A program made the translations under genes and the position numbers. The notes beneath the pieces were generated by a model. It made no database searches. It was not told the origin of the DNA and worked only from the letters and a program-made list of their open reading frames with translations. Below are positions 11,024 through 21,400 of a stretch of 64,000 nucleotides of DNA, in pieces (position 1 is the stretch's first letter; each line of letters begins with the position of its first letter). The stretch spans positions 62,001 through 126,000 of the forward strand of contig CALZFC010000053.1 of NCBI GenBank assembly GCA_945643635.1, written 5' to 3'. The DNA comes from Allodiplogaster sudhausi (Eukaryota; Nematoda; Chromadorea; Rhabditida; Diplogasteridae).

Positions 11024-13634
11024 TCACTGGACTATCTTAGTCTCAGTGACACTCCCGCCAGCTACAAAGGCGTTCTCCTCGTCAAAGTTCTGCTTCTGGT
11101 TGATGAAATGACGAGTCTTTGCTTCACGAGCCGGCTGTTTGCGAATTGCTTTCGCATTCTTCTCGTGGGATGGTACTTCTGGTTGCTGCGGCTGATTCGA
11201 GTGGTCTTCATCAGGTGCTGGGTAGTCGTCCTTGATCTCCAGGGGGATGAGAAGGTTCGGAGGACGCGTGATCACGTTTCCGCTGCTCGATCTGAGTGTG
11301 ACGCCGCGTTCTGAAGTGGATATGACTCTGGCCAAAGGCCAGAACAGTCTTCCAAGGTTTTCGTCCTTTAGAAGAACGACTTCTCCTGGTCTTGGCTTCA
11401 TTCTCACTGAGTGAGATCTTTGTTTCACTCCGCTTTTCGTGGAGTGGTCAGACAGACGAATGAGGTATTCGGCTTTCCACAAATTCCGGAGTTTTTCTGC
11501 GTGTGCGAGTGCCGCGGAATAGGCGTTTTCCGCGCTGGCTCGGGTTGCTGTTACGTCCTGAGCGTAGAAATTCGGGTCAGAAGAGTCATGATTAGCATCT
11601 TCTGGTGATGAGATTGTAGTCAGACGGATTGAAGTACAAATGAAGTCAATCGGACGGAGCGCCATCGCCGTGGATGCTTCCGAGTCCTTGAGAGGGGCAA
11701 TTGGACGAGTGTTGACGACTCCTTCTGCTTCTGCGAGTATCGTTCGGAACTCATCTCTAGAAGGAATCTTCCTGCCGAATGTCTTCAGAATCGCGTGCTT
11801 GACGCATCCAATCAGTCTTTCATAGACTCCGCCTTTCCAAGGGGCGAAAGCAGTTGTGAAGGACCATGAGATCCCTTTTTCCGCCATTTCCGACAGCACC
11901 TGATTGTCGTCGAGGATCTGCATCTTCCTGACCACAAAGACTCGGCAAGACGGTATGACGGGGCTCTGTCTGAGATTACCTTTTCTGGCACTCCTCTTCT
12001 CGCGCAGAACCTTCTGAAGGCATTGAGAAAAGTGGTCGTGCTCAGATCAGTCACTTCTTCAAGGTGGATGGCTCTCGTTGAAAGGCACGTCAGGAGGAGG
12101 AAATACGCCTTCTCCACCTGTTCAGGTCCTCTTACTGACAGGGGACCAGCGAAGTCCAGCCCGATTTCCAAGAAGGGACGAATGAAGTGGACTCGATTCC
12201 TTGGAAGTTGTGGTGGGTCCGGGTACTTGAAGGGTCTCGCGTTCAGTCGACGACAAAAAATGCAGGGATAGAGGATGTGGCGAATTCTAGCTGCTCCTTT
12301 TGGCAGCCAGTACTTCATGCGCAGCTGATTCAGAGTATGCTGCACTCCGGCATGCATCTGTTTGAGATGAAACTCGGTGACGATTAGTTTGATGAGATGG
12401 GGAATTTCTTTCTTCGTTGGAAGGAAGATCGGATGTCTGGCAGATTCTGGGAGATCTGCGAGTTCGAGTCGAGTGTGGCCACAGCGCCAAATTCCGTTCT
12501 TGTCTCTGAAGAGCTTCAGCATGGCGTTTCCAGGGCAAGTGATGAGCGCTTGCTGTGACTTCTGGTACAGTCGCAGAAGAGTGTTTTCCGCCTTCTCCAG
12601 TTCCGCTTTCGATGGCCGTTCTGACTGGAATTCGACGATTTCACCCTTTATCTTGGCTTTCATCTTTTCGACGAATCTGAGGACAAGAGCGGTGACCCGA
12701 CGAAGGGTTGGCCAGCTGGAGAACTGTGAAGTGTCGATGACGTCGTTGAGAGAGAAGGCGGGCTCGTGCGAAGTTCTGGTGAGCACGACTGATTCTTCGA
12801 CGTTCTTGATGATATCCAGTTTGAACTTGGGCTGCTCTCCTTGGATGATTGCTGGGAGTCGCTGTGGCAACCAGTCCAGCTCTTGCCACCACAGGCACCT
12901 TGTAGATGCAAGTTCCTTCGCTTCACCTCCTCGACTGGCGATGTCAGCCGGGTTGTCGCCTGAGGCGACGTGTTGAATTAGCAAAGTCGGTATATGCGAG
13001 GGCTTGGTGAGGAGAGAGACGGCTTCTTTGAGAATCTTGGTGATCTCGCAGACTCGATTCTTGACGAAGACAGTAGCATTGGACTTGTCGTTCAGAGTCC
13101 AAGCCAGTGCAATCATGCTGTCTGACATGAGCATGACGTTGCAGTTCTGAGTCTTGGCTGACTTGGCCAGACTTTTGCACGTGTACAGGATGATTCTGCT
13201 AGCCATGACGATCGCATTCAGCTCCATCTTAGGAATGGTAGGAGGATCCTTTCGTGGGCGACCTTCGTCTTGGCAAGTAGCAAGGAAGCAGAGTGAGAAG
13301 TAGTCCAGTAGAGACAAGTAGCATGAGCGTATGCGGAGGCATCTGCGAAGGCCACGAGGCATACGACTTCTTCTGCTGGTAACTGCCTTGGGATGGTCCA
13401 CTAGAAGGAGCGCATCTCTGAAGATAGTTTCAACCATTCCATGGCCAACTTCTCTTCGAGTTTCTCGTCCCAGTGGACGGAAAGTGACCAAAGTTGTTGG
13501 ATGTACCTCTTAAGAGGCAAAACGACTGGAGACATGTATCCGCACGGGTCGTAATGACTTGCCATCTCGCTCAAAGCCTTTCTCTTGGTCACAGGCTTGT
13601 TGAGATGATCCGCTTTGGATTCTCCAGTGAGCAT
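11024..13634 (-). pseudogene. BEL RNase H and integrase region, broken
   Basis: Two adjoining frames cover the end of RT (LTGESKADHLNKPVTKRKAL), RNase H (IPKMELNAIVM, SDSMIALAWTLNDKS, GDNPADIASRGG) and integrase: the zinc-binding region (HAGVQHTLNQLRMKYWLPKG, CIFCRRL), then the DDE core (GLDFAGP, VISDRAPS) and, after a frame change near 11,930, KGGVYERLIGCVKHAI and the C-terminal VVLLKDENLGRLFWPLARV region. In-frame TAG and a frameshift before the RNase H core are shared with the plus-strand copy. The integrase 3' half exists only here, since the plus copy is cut at 23,860. Confidence 0.85.
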
Positions 13635-13664
13635 GATGAGATCTTCGGACTGGTTCCATCTCAG

Positions 13665-14274
13665 TCAGAGCAACTTCTGCTCGCCGAACGTTCCGCGGTC
13701 GGCTTCAGGCAGGGAGTTCTGGAAGTTCTCGTCGTCAGACGTGAATTCTCTGACGTTCATTCCATTCTGAGCGAAGATCTGCTTGAGATAGATGTATATC
13801 TTTTTCTTGTCAAATCCATCCGCATCTATGAAGAGGTTATCCACGTAGCTGTTCGCCGCTAGCTGGTGAAGTACGTGAAGTTCGAGGACTGACAAGTCGG
13901 ATCTCTTGCTCTCCAACTCAATCACTGCTTGGATGGTGGCAGCCAGAAGATACGGTGATTGTGTTGCTCCGAATGGAGCTGAAGTGAATCGGAAGACTTC
14001 GATATTCTGCTGTGAGAGGGGTTTCCCTGGGTCCTTCAACCACAAGAACCTCAGCATGTCTCGCTGATCAGGGTACAGTCTCACTTGCAAGAAGGCGGCC
14101 TCGATGTCACAGGCAATGAATGAGTTCATCTGACGGATTCTGATCATCATGGAGGGGATCTCCTCTATGAGTGACTTGCCTGGCGGCATGACAGAGTTCA
14201 GCGATTCTTACGGGCTTGTTCGGCTTGTCTGGCCTCAAGACGCCGTGATGTGGAAGGTAACAGTGGATCGGCTC
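13665..14274 (-). pseudogene. BEL reverse transcriptase fragment
   Basis: RT palm motifs IACDIEAAFLQVRLYPDQRD and NSYVDNLFIDADG are present. The TGA at about 13,665 ends this frame as in the other copy. Near 14,190, 38 bp present in the plus copy are missing between two TCG-CTGAAC-like junctions, shifting the frame. The fragment stops at about 14,274 where it fuses to the inverted repeat. Confidence 0.85.
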
Positions 14275-14788
14275 GGGTCTCGCGGGGAGCCCAACAGTAA
14301 CAAGAACAAAGAGAATCGGCACTTTCGGAGAATCCTTTTTCAAACTTTGCAAAATCAAAATATAAAATAAAACAAGACAAAACTGTGAAATTCACAGGTT
14401 TCCGTCGCCGCGGCGCCCTTCGAGCCACCTGCCTCAGCCGCGGTTCAGCCGCCTTCCCATTCTCTCCTCACGCCGACGGCCGCCGCCTCACCCCTGCCGC
14501 TCCAGCTGGCGCCCACCCTTCTTCACTTCAACTCTACCGGCGGCCTCACCCAGGTCTCCATCCTCAACACCACCGACAAGCGACGCGCTATCAAGGTATA
14601 ACTATTGTAATTGTCATATAAAATCAATTATAATAAAATAGTGAATACATAAACATAGTAACTGATTACAGGTAAAAATGAACCAGCTCTCAATGTGGTC
14701 AAAATGTGAAAGAATTTAAAGAAAATTTTAATAAGATAAGAAAATATGCATATTAATTGACAGATGAAGTGCTCTGACAACGAGCTCT
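14275..14788. repeat. Inverted repeat 2, left arm
   Basis: Reverse complement of 15,286-15,799 (positions sum to 30,074). It carries MSP-domain exon 1 and the start of exon 2. The central spacer is about 500 bp. Confidence 0.95.
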
Positions 14789-14905
14789 ACGGCGTGAGCC
14801 CTGTGCGTCGAGGCCAGCGGCACTCTTCGCCTCGACGTTCTCCGCCATAACGGCGCCGCCAAGGCCGACAAGATCGTCGTGCTAGCTGCCGATAATGATT
14901 TTTTG
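14398..14905 (+). pseudogene. MSP-domain (sperm-protein-like) gene, frameshifted
   Basis: Exon 1 (14,398-14,595) follows a TTCACAG acceptor. It encodes an Ala/Pro-rich leader (VSVAAAPFEPPASAAVQPPS) and the first strands of an MSP fold (LLHFNSTGGLTQVSILNTTD, KRRAIK), ending at GTATAA. Exon 2 starts after TTGACAG at 14,764 with MKCSDNELYGVSPVRRG; one base then has to be skipped near 14,813 to read SGTLRLDVLRHNGAAKADKI and VVLAAD. The strand order and the final PAKADKIVV-type motif match small nematode MSP-domain sperm proteins. As written, the first frame ends in TAA soon after the shift, so this copy looks disabled. No upstream start exon was found; the retroelement fusion lies 120 bp upstream. 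Confidence 0.75.
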
Positions 14906-14946
14906 AACATTAATAATATTTCAATTTATATATACTTTTTATACAT

Positions 14947-15286
14947 TTAAAATTTAATTTTTAATCCAAGAAGGCGGACACGGACGCGTGCGCCGTGTCC
15001 ACCTTCGCGGATTAAAAATCGCGGCCGCGGACGAGTAGACCGCCGCCGGCCTCGCTTCCCCGTCTCACTTGCCTGCGCCTTCTCGGCCCCTTCTTCGTTT
15101 TCCACCACTTTTGTTTTCATCGATAAGCATGTATTGTTAACCATTTGCCAATCAGATAACCAAATTAAAAGACTTTATTTAAAAATTTGTAGACATATAG
15201 TATCGATTAGAAGAGATAGAGAGAAAGAGAGAGATTTTGTATCTGTAGTAATGGGATAGGAAAAGAATGAACGGGGCGTGGAATGA
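14947..15286. other. Central spacer of inverted repeat 2
   Basis: Holds a GC-rich segment (about 14,975-15,070) with a minus-strand open frame of about 65 codons and no recognised domain, then AT-rich DNA with a GA-rich run near 15,215. Nothing firm. Confidence 0.4.
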
Positions 15287-15799
15287 AAGCTCGTTGTCAG
15301 AGCACTTCATCTGTCAATTAATATGCATATTTTCTTATCTTATTAAAATTTTCTTTAAATTCTTTCACATTTTGACCACATTGAGAGCTGGTTCATTTTT
15401 ACCTGTAATCAGTTACTATGTTTATGTATTCACTATTTTATTATAATTGATTTTATATGACAATTACAATAGTTATACCTTGATAGCGCGTCGCTTGTCG
15501 GTGGTGTTGAGGATGGAGACCTGGGTGAGGCCGCCGGTAGAGTTGAAGTGAAGAAGGGTGGGCGCCAGCTGGAGCGGCAGGGGTGAGGCGGCGGCCGTCG
15601 GCGTGAGGAGAGAATGGGAAGGCGGCTGAACCGCGGCTGAGGCAGGTGGCTCGAAGGGCGCCGCGGCGACGGAAACCTGTGAATTTCACAGTTTTGTCTT
15701 GTTTTATTTTATATTTTGATTTTGCAAAGTTTGAAAAAGGATTCTCCGAAAGTGCCGATTCTCTTTGTTCTTGTTACTGTTGGGCTCCCCGCGAGACCC
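15286..15799. repeat. Inverted repeat 2, right arm
   Basis: Mirror of 14,275-14,788. Its outer part overlaps the start of the second direct-repeat block, so three copies of this stretch exist in the window (3665-3800, 14,275-14,420 inverted, 15,660-15,800). Confidence 0.95.
15479..15676 (-). pseudogene. MSP-domain exon 1, inverted copy
   Basis: Same 66-codon exon as at 14,398-14,595 on the opposite strand. Only the first few codons of exon 2 (MKCSDNEL) follow, at about 15,290-15,311, before the repeat ends, so the copy cannot encode a full domain. Confidence 0.8.
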
Positions 15800-16867
15800 G
15801 AGTTGCCCTCACGACCCGACTTTGAGGACTCCGACGTCGCACTGACCCGTAAAGATTATAAATTTAATGTTAAAATATTTTTTTCATTATTGATTTCTAT
15901 TCCCAAATGCAATAATTTCATCGGGGCGGGATGGCCTAGTGGCAAGTGGCGCCGCTCATCATTCGTTCTATTGCCAAAATGACAAGTTCGCCCCCCACAC
16001 CGCCAGCGTCCGATCATCCTCAAAAATCTAATCCATCGACGCTGGAAACCGCATCATCGCGAAACATCTTCTAAGCTTCGTCGAAATCGCTGGTGCCCAA
16101 CGATCGCCCACTTTGATGGATCCCGCTTATCGGGCCAATGCGTATTCCATCAGCACATTGGCCAGTTTTTTCATCCATTCTACAAGAATGAGATCATCAC
16201 CGCTGTGAGCTGCGACGTGAGAGGACGAAGAGGAGGCTGCTCGGTTTCGGACTCGCTGACAGCCTTGGTTGCCATCAATCTCCTACAAGGAAAAGAATAC
16301 AGTAATCCAAATTTAAATAAATATTGTTTCAGTGTAATACAATAAAGTTAAGATATTTGAATACGGATCGATGATCATTAAGAAAAATCATTCACTTTGT
16401 GCATTCGACCGCGGACTTTCGGCCGATTTGGCAGAGGCAGACTTTGAAGAAGCAGAAGACTTCTTGGCTTTACGCAGATTCGCCGACATTTCCGATTAAT
16501 CTAATTAAGCGGTCTTGATCGACCTGGGGCTTGCGCTCGAATGTCGTCAGGCGCAGCAGCTGTTCAACGAAAGAAGAGGAACGATGTCATTGTTAGTTGT
16601 TGTGTAGATGATGATATCTACATATATGTACTATGTAGATTTGTATATGGACTCAGTGAGTCCTGTTGCATTATACTCGTCTATGTGAGTCTACCTACCA
16701 GCTCATAATGGTATTTAAACCCTCGGAAGGCAGACTCATTGTTACTTCTACTTCTTGTCTCGGTTGGTCACTTCGGGTCTCTTCATCACTTCCGTCCTTC
16801 TCTCCACTCTTCTTCTAAGATGCTGACCGCCTCCATTTCGCTGTCAGTTGGAAAATATTGCGAGTGT
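15644..16867 (+). repeat. Direct-repeat block, copy 2
   Basis: Matches 3665-4872. It ends at TATTGCGAGTGT (16,856-16,867); beyond that the first copy continues into the gene, while this one continues into BEL LTR sequence. The promoter-like TATTTAAA and the leader with its first ATG are kept, placing a cellular promoter directly upstream of the LTR. Confidence 0.9.
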
Positions 16868-16870
16868 ACT

Positions 16871-17537
16871 ACGTCATCATGCTTTATTACATTTTCGCTT
16901 ATTATTTCGTTATTTTTGTCATTATTATTCACTATTTATTCGCCACCGTCATATAATACGAATTATGACGTCTAATTTATCTTCTATTCGTTTCCTTATC
17001 GCCGTCGGTTATTTCGTCATAATATGTCGTTGCTATCCTATTCTTCTATTGTTATTACAGGCTTGGCAGGTGTGCCTCTTCTTTGTTGCCTTTTTTCTTG
17101 TCCGTACTCGGACGCCCTGCCTTCTTCTTCTACTTTTCCTTCAATCTCACCAACTTCATTCTACTCTTCTTCGCTGTCCAGTTCATCTTCTATCAAGGAC
17201 AAGTACAGGTGACTAAAGTGTCTTAGTTTGTGATTGCCTTCGAAGAACGTTAATTCTTCCTTCTATTGATCCTCATCATTCTTCATTACTAAGAGCACTC
17301 ACTTGATGTACTTATTTCCTTCTTGAATACTTCTCTTCATTTATTGATCGATCGATTTCGTCATCTTCTCTCCCATCTCTCCACTCTTTACCAGACTCTC
17401 GTTTATTTCCTTCGTCTAAGAGTATTCCAGCTCCAACCGATACAGGAATAAACCGAAAGAGTATTAATCTGGTGTTAATGTGTTGAAACGCATTCTAATC
17501 TTCATCTGCAGCAACTTGAGAACTGTTGTCATTCATC
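16871..17537 (+). mobile_element. BEL LTR with a 290-bp extra segment
   Basis: Matches 18,052-18,427 at both ends, but carries about 290 bp more (about 16,964-17,251) between ATAATACGAAT and AATTCTTCCTTC. The extra segment is TC-rich and has a TTACAG acceptor-like site near 17,060. The LTR in the minus-strand copy lacks this segment, so it is either an insertion here or a deletion in the other two. Confidence 0.6.
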
Positions 17538-17825
17538 AAGTCTCCTCCTCCCCGCACTTCTCACCGCTCTTCTCCTCGTCGACTTCGTGAGCCTCAGCAC
17601 AAGTCCTTTGGCAAAAGGGTCGACAAGTGTCCTCTGTGCACGCAGCCACACCGCGCCACCCTGTGCCCGATGTCAATCGAGGAGCGTCATCAGGAGGTTG
17701 AGTCGAAGAACCTCTGCCGCCGCTGTCTCGAGCCATTCTCTAAGGGACATCGCTGCGGTCAGACGTGTCCGATGTGCCAGGGCCAGCACAATCTCGCCCT
17801 CTGCTACAAGTTGACCGGCAAGTGA
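17538..17825 (+). pseudogene. BEL ORF3 3' fragment (zinc knuckles)
   Basis: The last 95 or so codons of ORF3 (from SPPPRTSHRSSPRR), intact to the same TGA. It is fused directly to the preceding LTR end without its coiled-coil part, so the junction is a rearrangement, probably recombination between head-to-tail elements. Confidence 0.85.
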
Positions 17826-18051
17826 TCCCCCCTCCATTGATGTTTCTTTTCTCTCCCCATTCTTTTCTAGTTTTTTGTTGTTTTTTCCTTTTCTTTCCCC
17901 CCTCGCCAGTGTTTTCAACTTCGTTGAAAATGTCTTTTTTTATTCCATAAGTAGCTTCATTCCACTCTTCTAAGTTTATCTTTCATTTGCTACTGTGTTT
18001 ACTCGTTGACGGCCAATTCTCCATTTCTTCAAATCTTCTAATTTCTTCACC
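17826..18051 (+). other. BEL 3' region between ORF3 and LTR
   Basis: Pyrimidine-rich sequence also present at 9677-9903 (minus). It may include the start of the LTR. No polypurine tract is visible on the coding strand. Confidence 0.4.
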
Positions 18052-18427
18052 GTCATCATGCTTTATTACATTTTCGCTTATTATTTCGTTATTTTTGTCA
18101 TTATTATTCACTATTTATTCGCCACCGTCATATAATACGAATTCTTCCTTCTATTGATCGTCATCATTCTTCATTACTAAGAGCACTCACTTGATGTACT
18201 TATTTCCTTCTTGAATACTTCTCTTCATTTATTGATCGATCGATTTCGTCATCTTCTCTCCCATCTCTCCACTCTTTACCAGACTCTCGTTTATTTCCTT
18301 CGTCTAAGAGTATTCCAGCTCCAACCGATACAAGAATAAACCGAAAGAGTATTAATCTGGTGTTAATGTGTTGAAACGCATTCTAATCTTCATCTGCAGC
18401 AACTTGAGAACTGTTGTCATTCATCTG
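18052..18427 (+). mobile_element. BEL LTR (at least part), upstream of gag-pol
   Basis: Same sequence as the ends of 16,871-17,537 and the reverse complement of 9300-9676. It ends 24 bp before the gag ATG. Confidence 0.65.
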
Positions 18428-18451
18428 TTTATCGTGTAAGAGCTTCTACCA

Positions 18452-21400
18452 ATGAACTACCCAGACGCAGAGTCTTCTCAGGCTCCCAGTTTATTGAACA
18501 GGATCAGGCCCTCAGGTGTCAAGTTCCGAAAGAACAACCAACAGGCACTGGCCAATCTTCCTCAGGCAGCCACTTTTTCACATGGTGCGTCATCCACGGC
18601 GCTCTCTTCTGAGCGACGAGGAAACGTCGCGAGCAACCAGCGTGGAACTGACCTTCTCAACCGTCCTCTCACTTCTGATAACGTCGATACGTCCAATAAC
18701 TTCAACGAACAGACTTCATTGCCCGAGAGGCGCACGTCTATCTCTGAACAGCAGAACAACGACAGTGATGCCCCGCCACAAGGCGATAATGGCCCACTGT
18801 CTGGCACAGATCCCTTCATGGGAAGGCCAAGTTCAGCCCAGGGATTCGAGAACTCCGGCAGACAAGAGAGAGACGAGAGGGCCACTTACTCGTCGCTAAG
18901 TAACATCTTCAGCGACACTATGATGAACCGAATCCAACCATCCACAGCAATGATTCCATCGGAGAATCTAGAAGGATGGGATGGATGGGACAACTTCATG
19001 GAGAACAGTGACGAGGATGACGAAGAAGATGAAGAAGACGAGATACGAAGTGTCGACTTGGAAGAACTGGAAGGAAAGTACGGAAGCATTATCACGCTAC
19101 TCCGGACACACTCGTCCACAATCAAAATCTGCTGCAGCAAGACTGCTGAGTTTACTTCATCCCATTTGACTCGACTGTCAAAGTATGGGACGAACAAGCT
19201 GAGAAGCGTCGAATCTAAAGCACTAAGCTTGCTCGAGACAATCAGGAAGAGCTTCGACTCATACGAGCAGCAATGCACACACTTCCAAGCGGTCCGTAAT
19301 CTTCCAAGGAAACATCCGGAAAGAATCTACGCGGAGAAACTCAGTGATGCTTTCATTGACGAGTGTCCAGACTACAAAGACTTCAGCCTACTCAACCGAG
19401 AAGTCAGCCGCTACATAGACGAGCTGACGAACTTCTTACACGCAGTCTCTGAGTCGATAACAATGAAGGAAGAAGAAAGAAGCATACAAGAAGGACCCAG
19501 TCATAAGCTGGGAAGACTCTGTCGTCTTCCAGTGGACAACCAGGAACAGAGTCGGATGGGTGGTGGACTCCCATCGACATCTCTCCAGCTGACCAACGTC
19601 GAACTCCAGAATGGTCAGAGAAGAACTCCAGGTCTTCAAGAGGAGCAGCAACGGCAACCTCAAGTGGTAGCTGCCCCAAGAAGTGAGTGGAACGGAGTGC
19701 CGCAGCAGCCCCCTCCACCAGTCGGAGTCGTGCCAAACACGAACTTCTACCGACTGCCTGATCTTCCTCCCATGACTCTGCCAACATTCAACGGCAAGTT
19801 GAAGGAGTACGACGAATTCGCCAGTGCGTTCACCGAAGCAGTGGACAGACGTCTTGACCTCTCGGAACAGACGAAGATGTCGTATCTGAAGAACTGCCTC
19901 AAAGGCGACGCATTGACAGTGCTGTACGGAATCTCCTGGACATTAGAGAACTACGCTCTTGCCAAGCAAGAACTGCACAGAAGGTTCAAGGGCAGCAGCA
20001 TGCTCTTACCCTCTCTCCACCGCGAACTGGAAGCGATGCCGATAGGACAAGTCCGAGTGGATGACCAACTGCGCTCCCTGTACAAGATCAGGAGCATTGT
20101 GAGGAGAATGGCCGATTACTGTGACGTCCGGTATCAGCCACTGCTACAAGAGAAAATCCTCGAGCGCTTCGCAGAGCCGACACTAAAGAAGGTGTTCAAG
20201 TGGAAGCACCAACATCGAGACTTCTCGGGAAACCCGACAATGCCAACAACCGAAGAGATACTGACGAAAGTGGAGGAGGTACTCAGATGCGAAGAGTTCT
20301 CACTCGCACAAATGTCTTCTCTGAGTGTCAAGCAATCGGGCCCACAGCAGCAACGCTCCAACCAGAACTTCTCTAGACACGGAGAGAACAAGGAGTATCG
20401 TCAGTCCGGACACGGACGACATCAGAATTCCTTCTCTCAGAAGACCTATGAAGGTCAACGTGCGGAGAACAAGGAGAGACGGCATGGTGGCTACGGAAGG
20501 CCCCAACAACCGTACTCTCAGAGAGCCAACGACTACCAAGGAGGGAATAAAGGGTTCCAACCGACTGGAGGCAATGCGCAGCCAATGCAACAGAACTCTT
20601 TTCCTCAGAAGTCGAATGGCAACGATGGACGGAACAAGAACCAGCAGAGAAGGGAAAAGGTGCACACCACCCAAGCGGAAGAGAAGGAAAGTGAAGGTGG
20701 AAGAGCCATCACAGGTCCTGCCGTTCTCTTCTCGGACAACAAGCAGAAGAATGCAAGTCGTCTGCTCACAGCTTCTGTCTCAGTCTTGAGAGGCCGGAAG
20801 AAGAAGCCCGTGAAATCCAGAGTGATGCTCGACACGGGATCAACTGTCTCACTCGTATCGAGGTCTTTCGTCGAGAAGAATGACATCAAGCCGACTGGAA
20901 GCAAGAAGCTATCCATCCTAGGAGTCGGTGGCCATTATAAAGGCGAAGAAGAGTACGATATCGTGCGGTTGTGCCTTCGACATCACAAGAAGGGTGTTAA
21001 GACAGTAGTGAACGCACTAGTCTTCGACAATCCGATTCCTCCCGTCGACAACCCGGAATTGAGTGAAGATTTCGTGGCAAAGAACAACATCCGACTGGCG
21101 GATCGTTCCCCGAAGTCCACGCAGCCAGAGATCCTACTTAGCCTAAGTGCAACACTCGATGTCCTCGACTTCAGCAACCCGATTGTCTTACCGAGTGGCT
21201 TAAGACTACTGGCGTCAAGATTCGGACACGTCATTGGTTCAGCATCCGTGCAGGAAATGCCGGATGACTCCGAATCAATCTTCCTTGCGAATGCTCGTCT
21301 GGATCAACTCCACGAAGACGTGAAAGAGTACTTCGAGGTGGAGACAGCAGCAGCAGCGGATGATGCACGCCCAGAACGAGTCCTTCGCGCACAACAAGAC

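Larger units (their letters stand above)
8728..14274 (-). mobile_element. BEL/Pao LTR retrotransposon, rearranged copy (minus strand)
   Basis: In minus-strand order: RT (14,270 to about 13,665), RNase H and integrase (to 11,024), ORF3 (10,701 to 9904), LTR (about 9676 to 9300), then the first 180 or so codons of a following gag (9277 to 8728). That is the layout of two head-to-tail elements sharing one LTR, cut at both ends. The left cut joins the inverted-duplication arm; the right cut joins, inside RT, the inverted repeat at 14,275. Sequence is nearly identical to the plus-strand copy at 16.9-23.9 kb, including its disabling changes. Confidence 0.9.
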
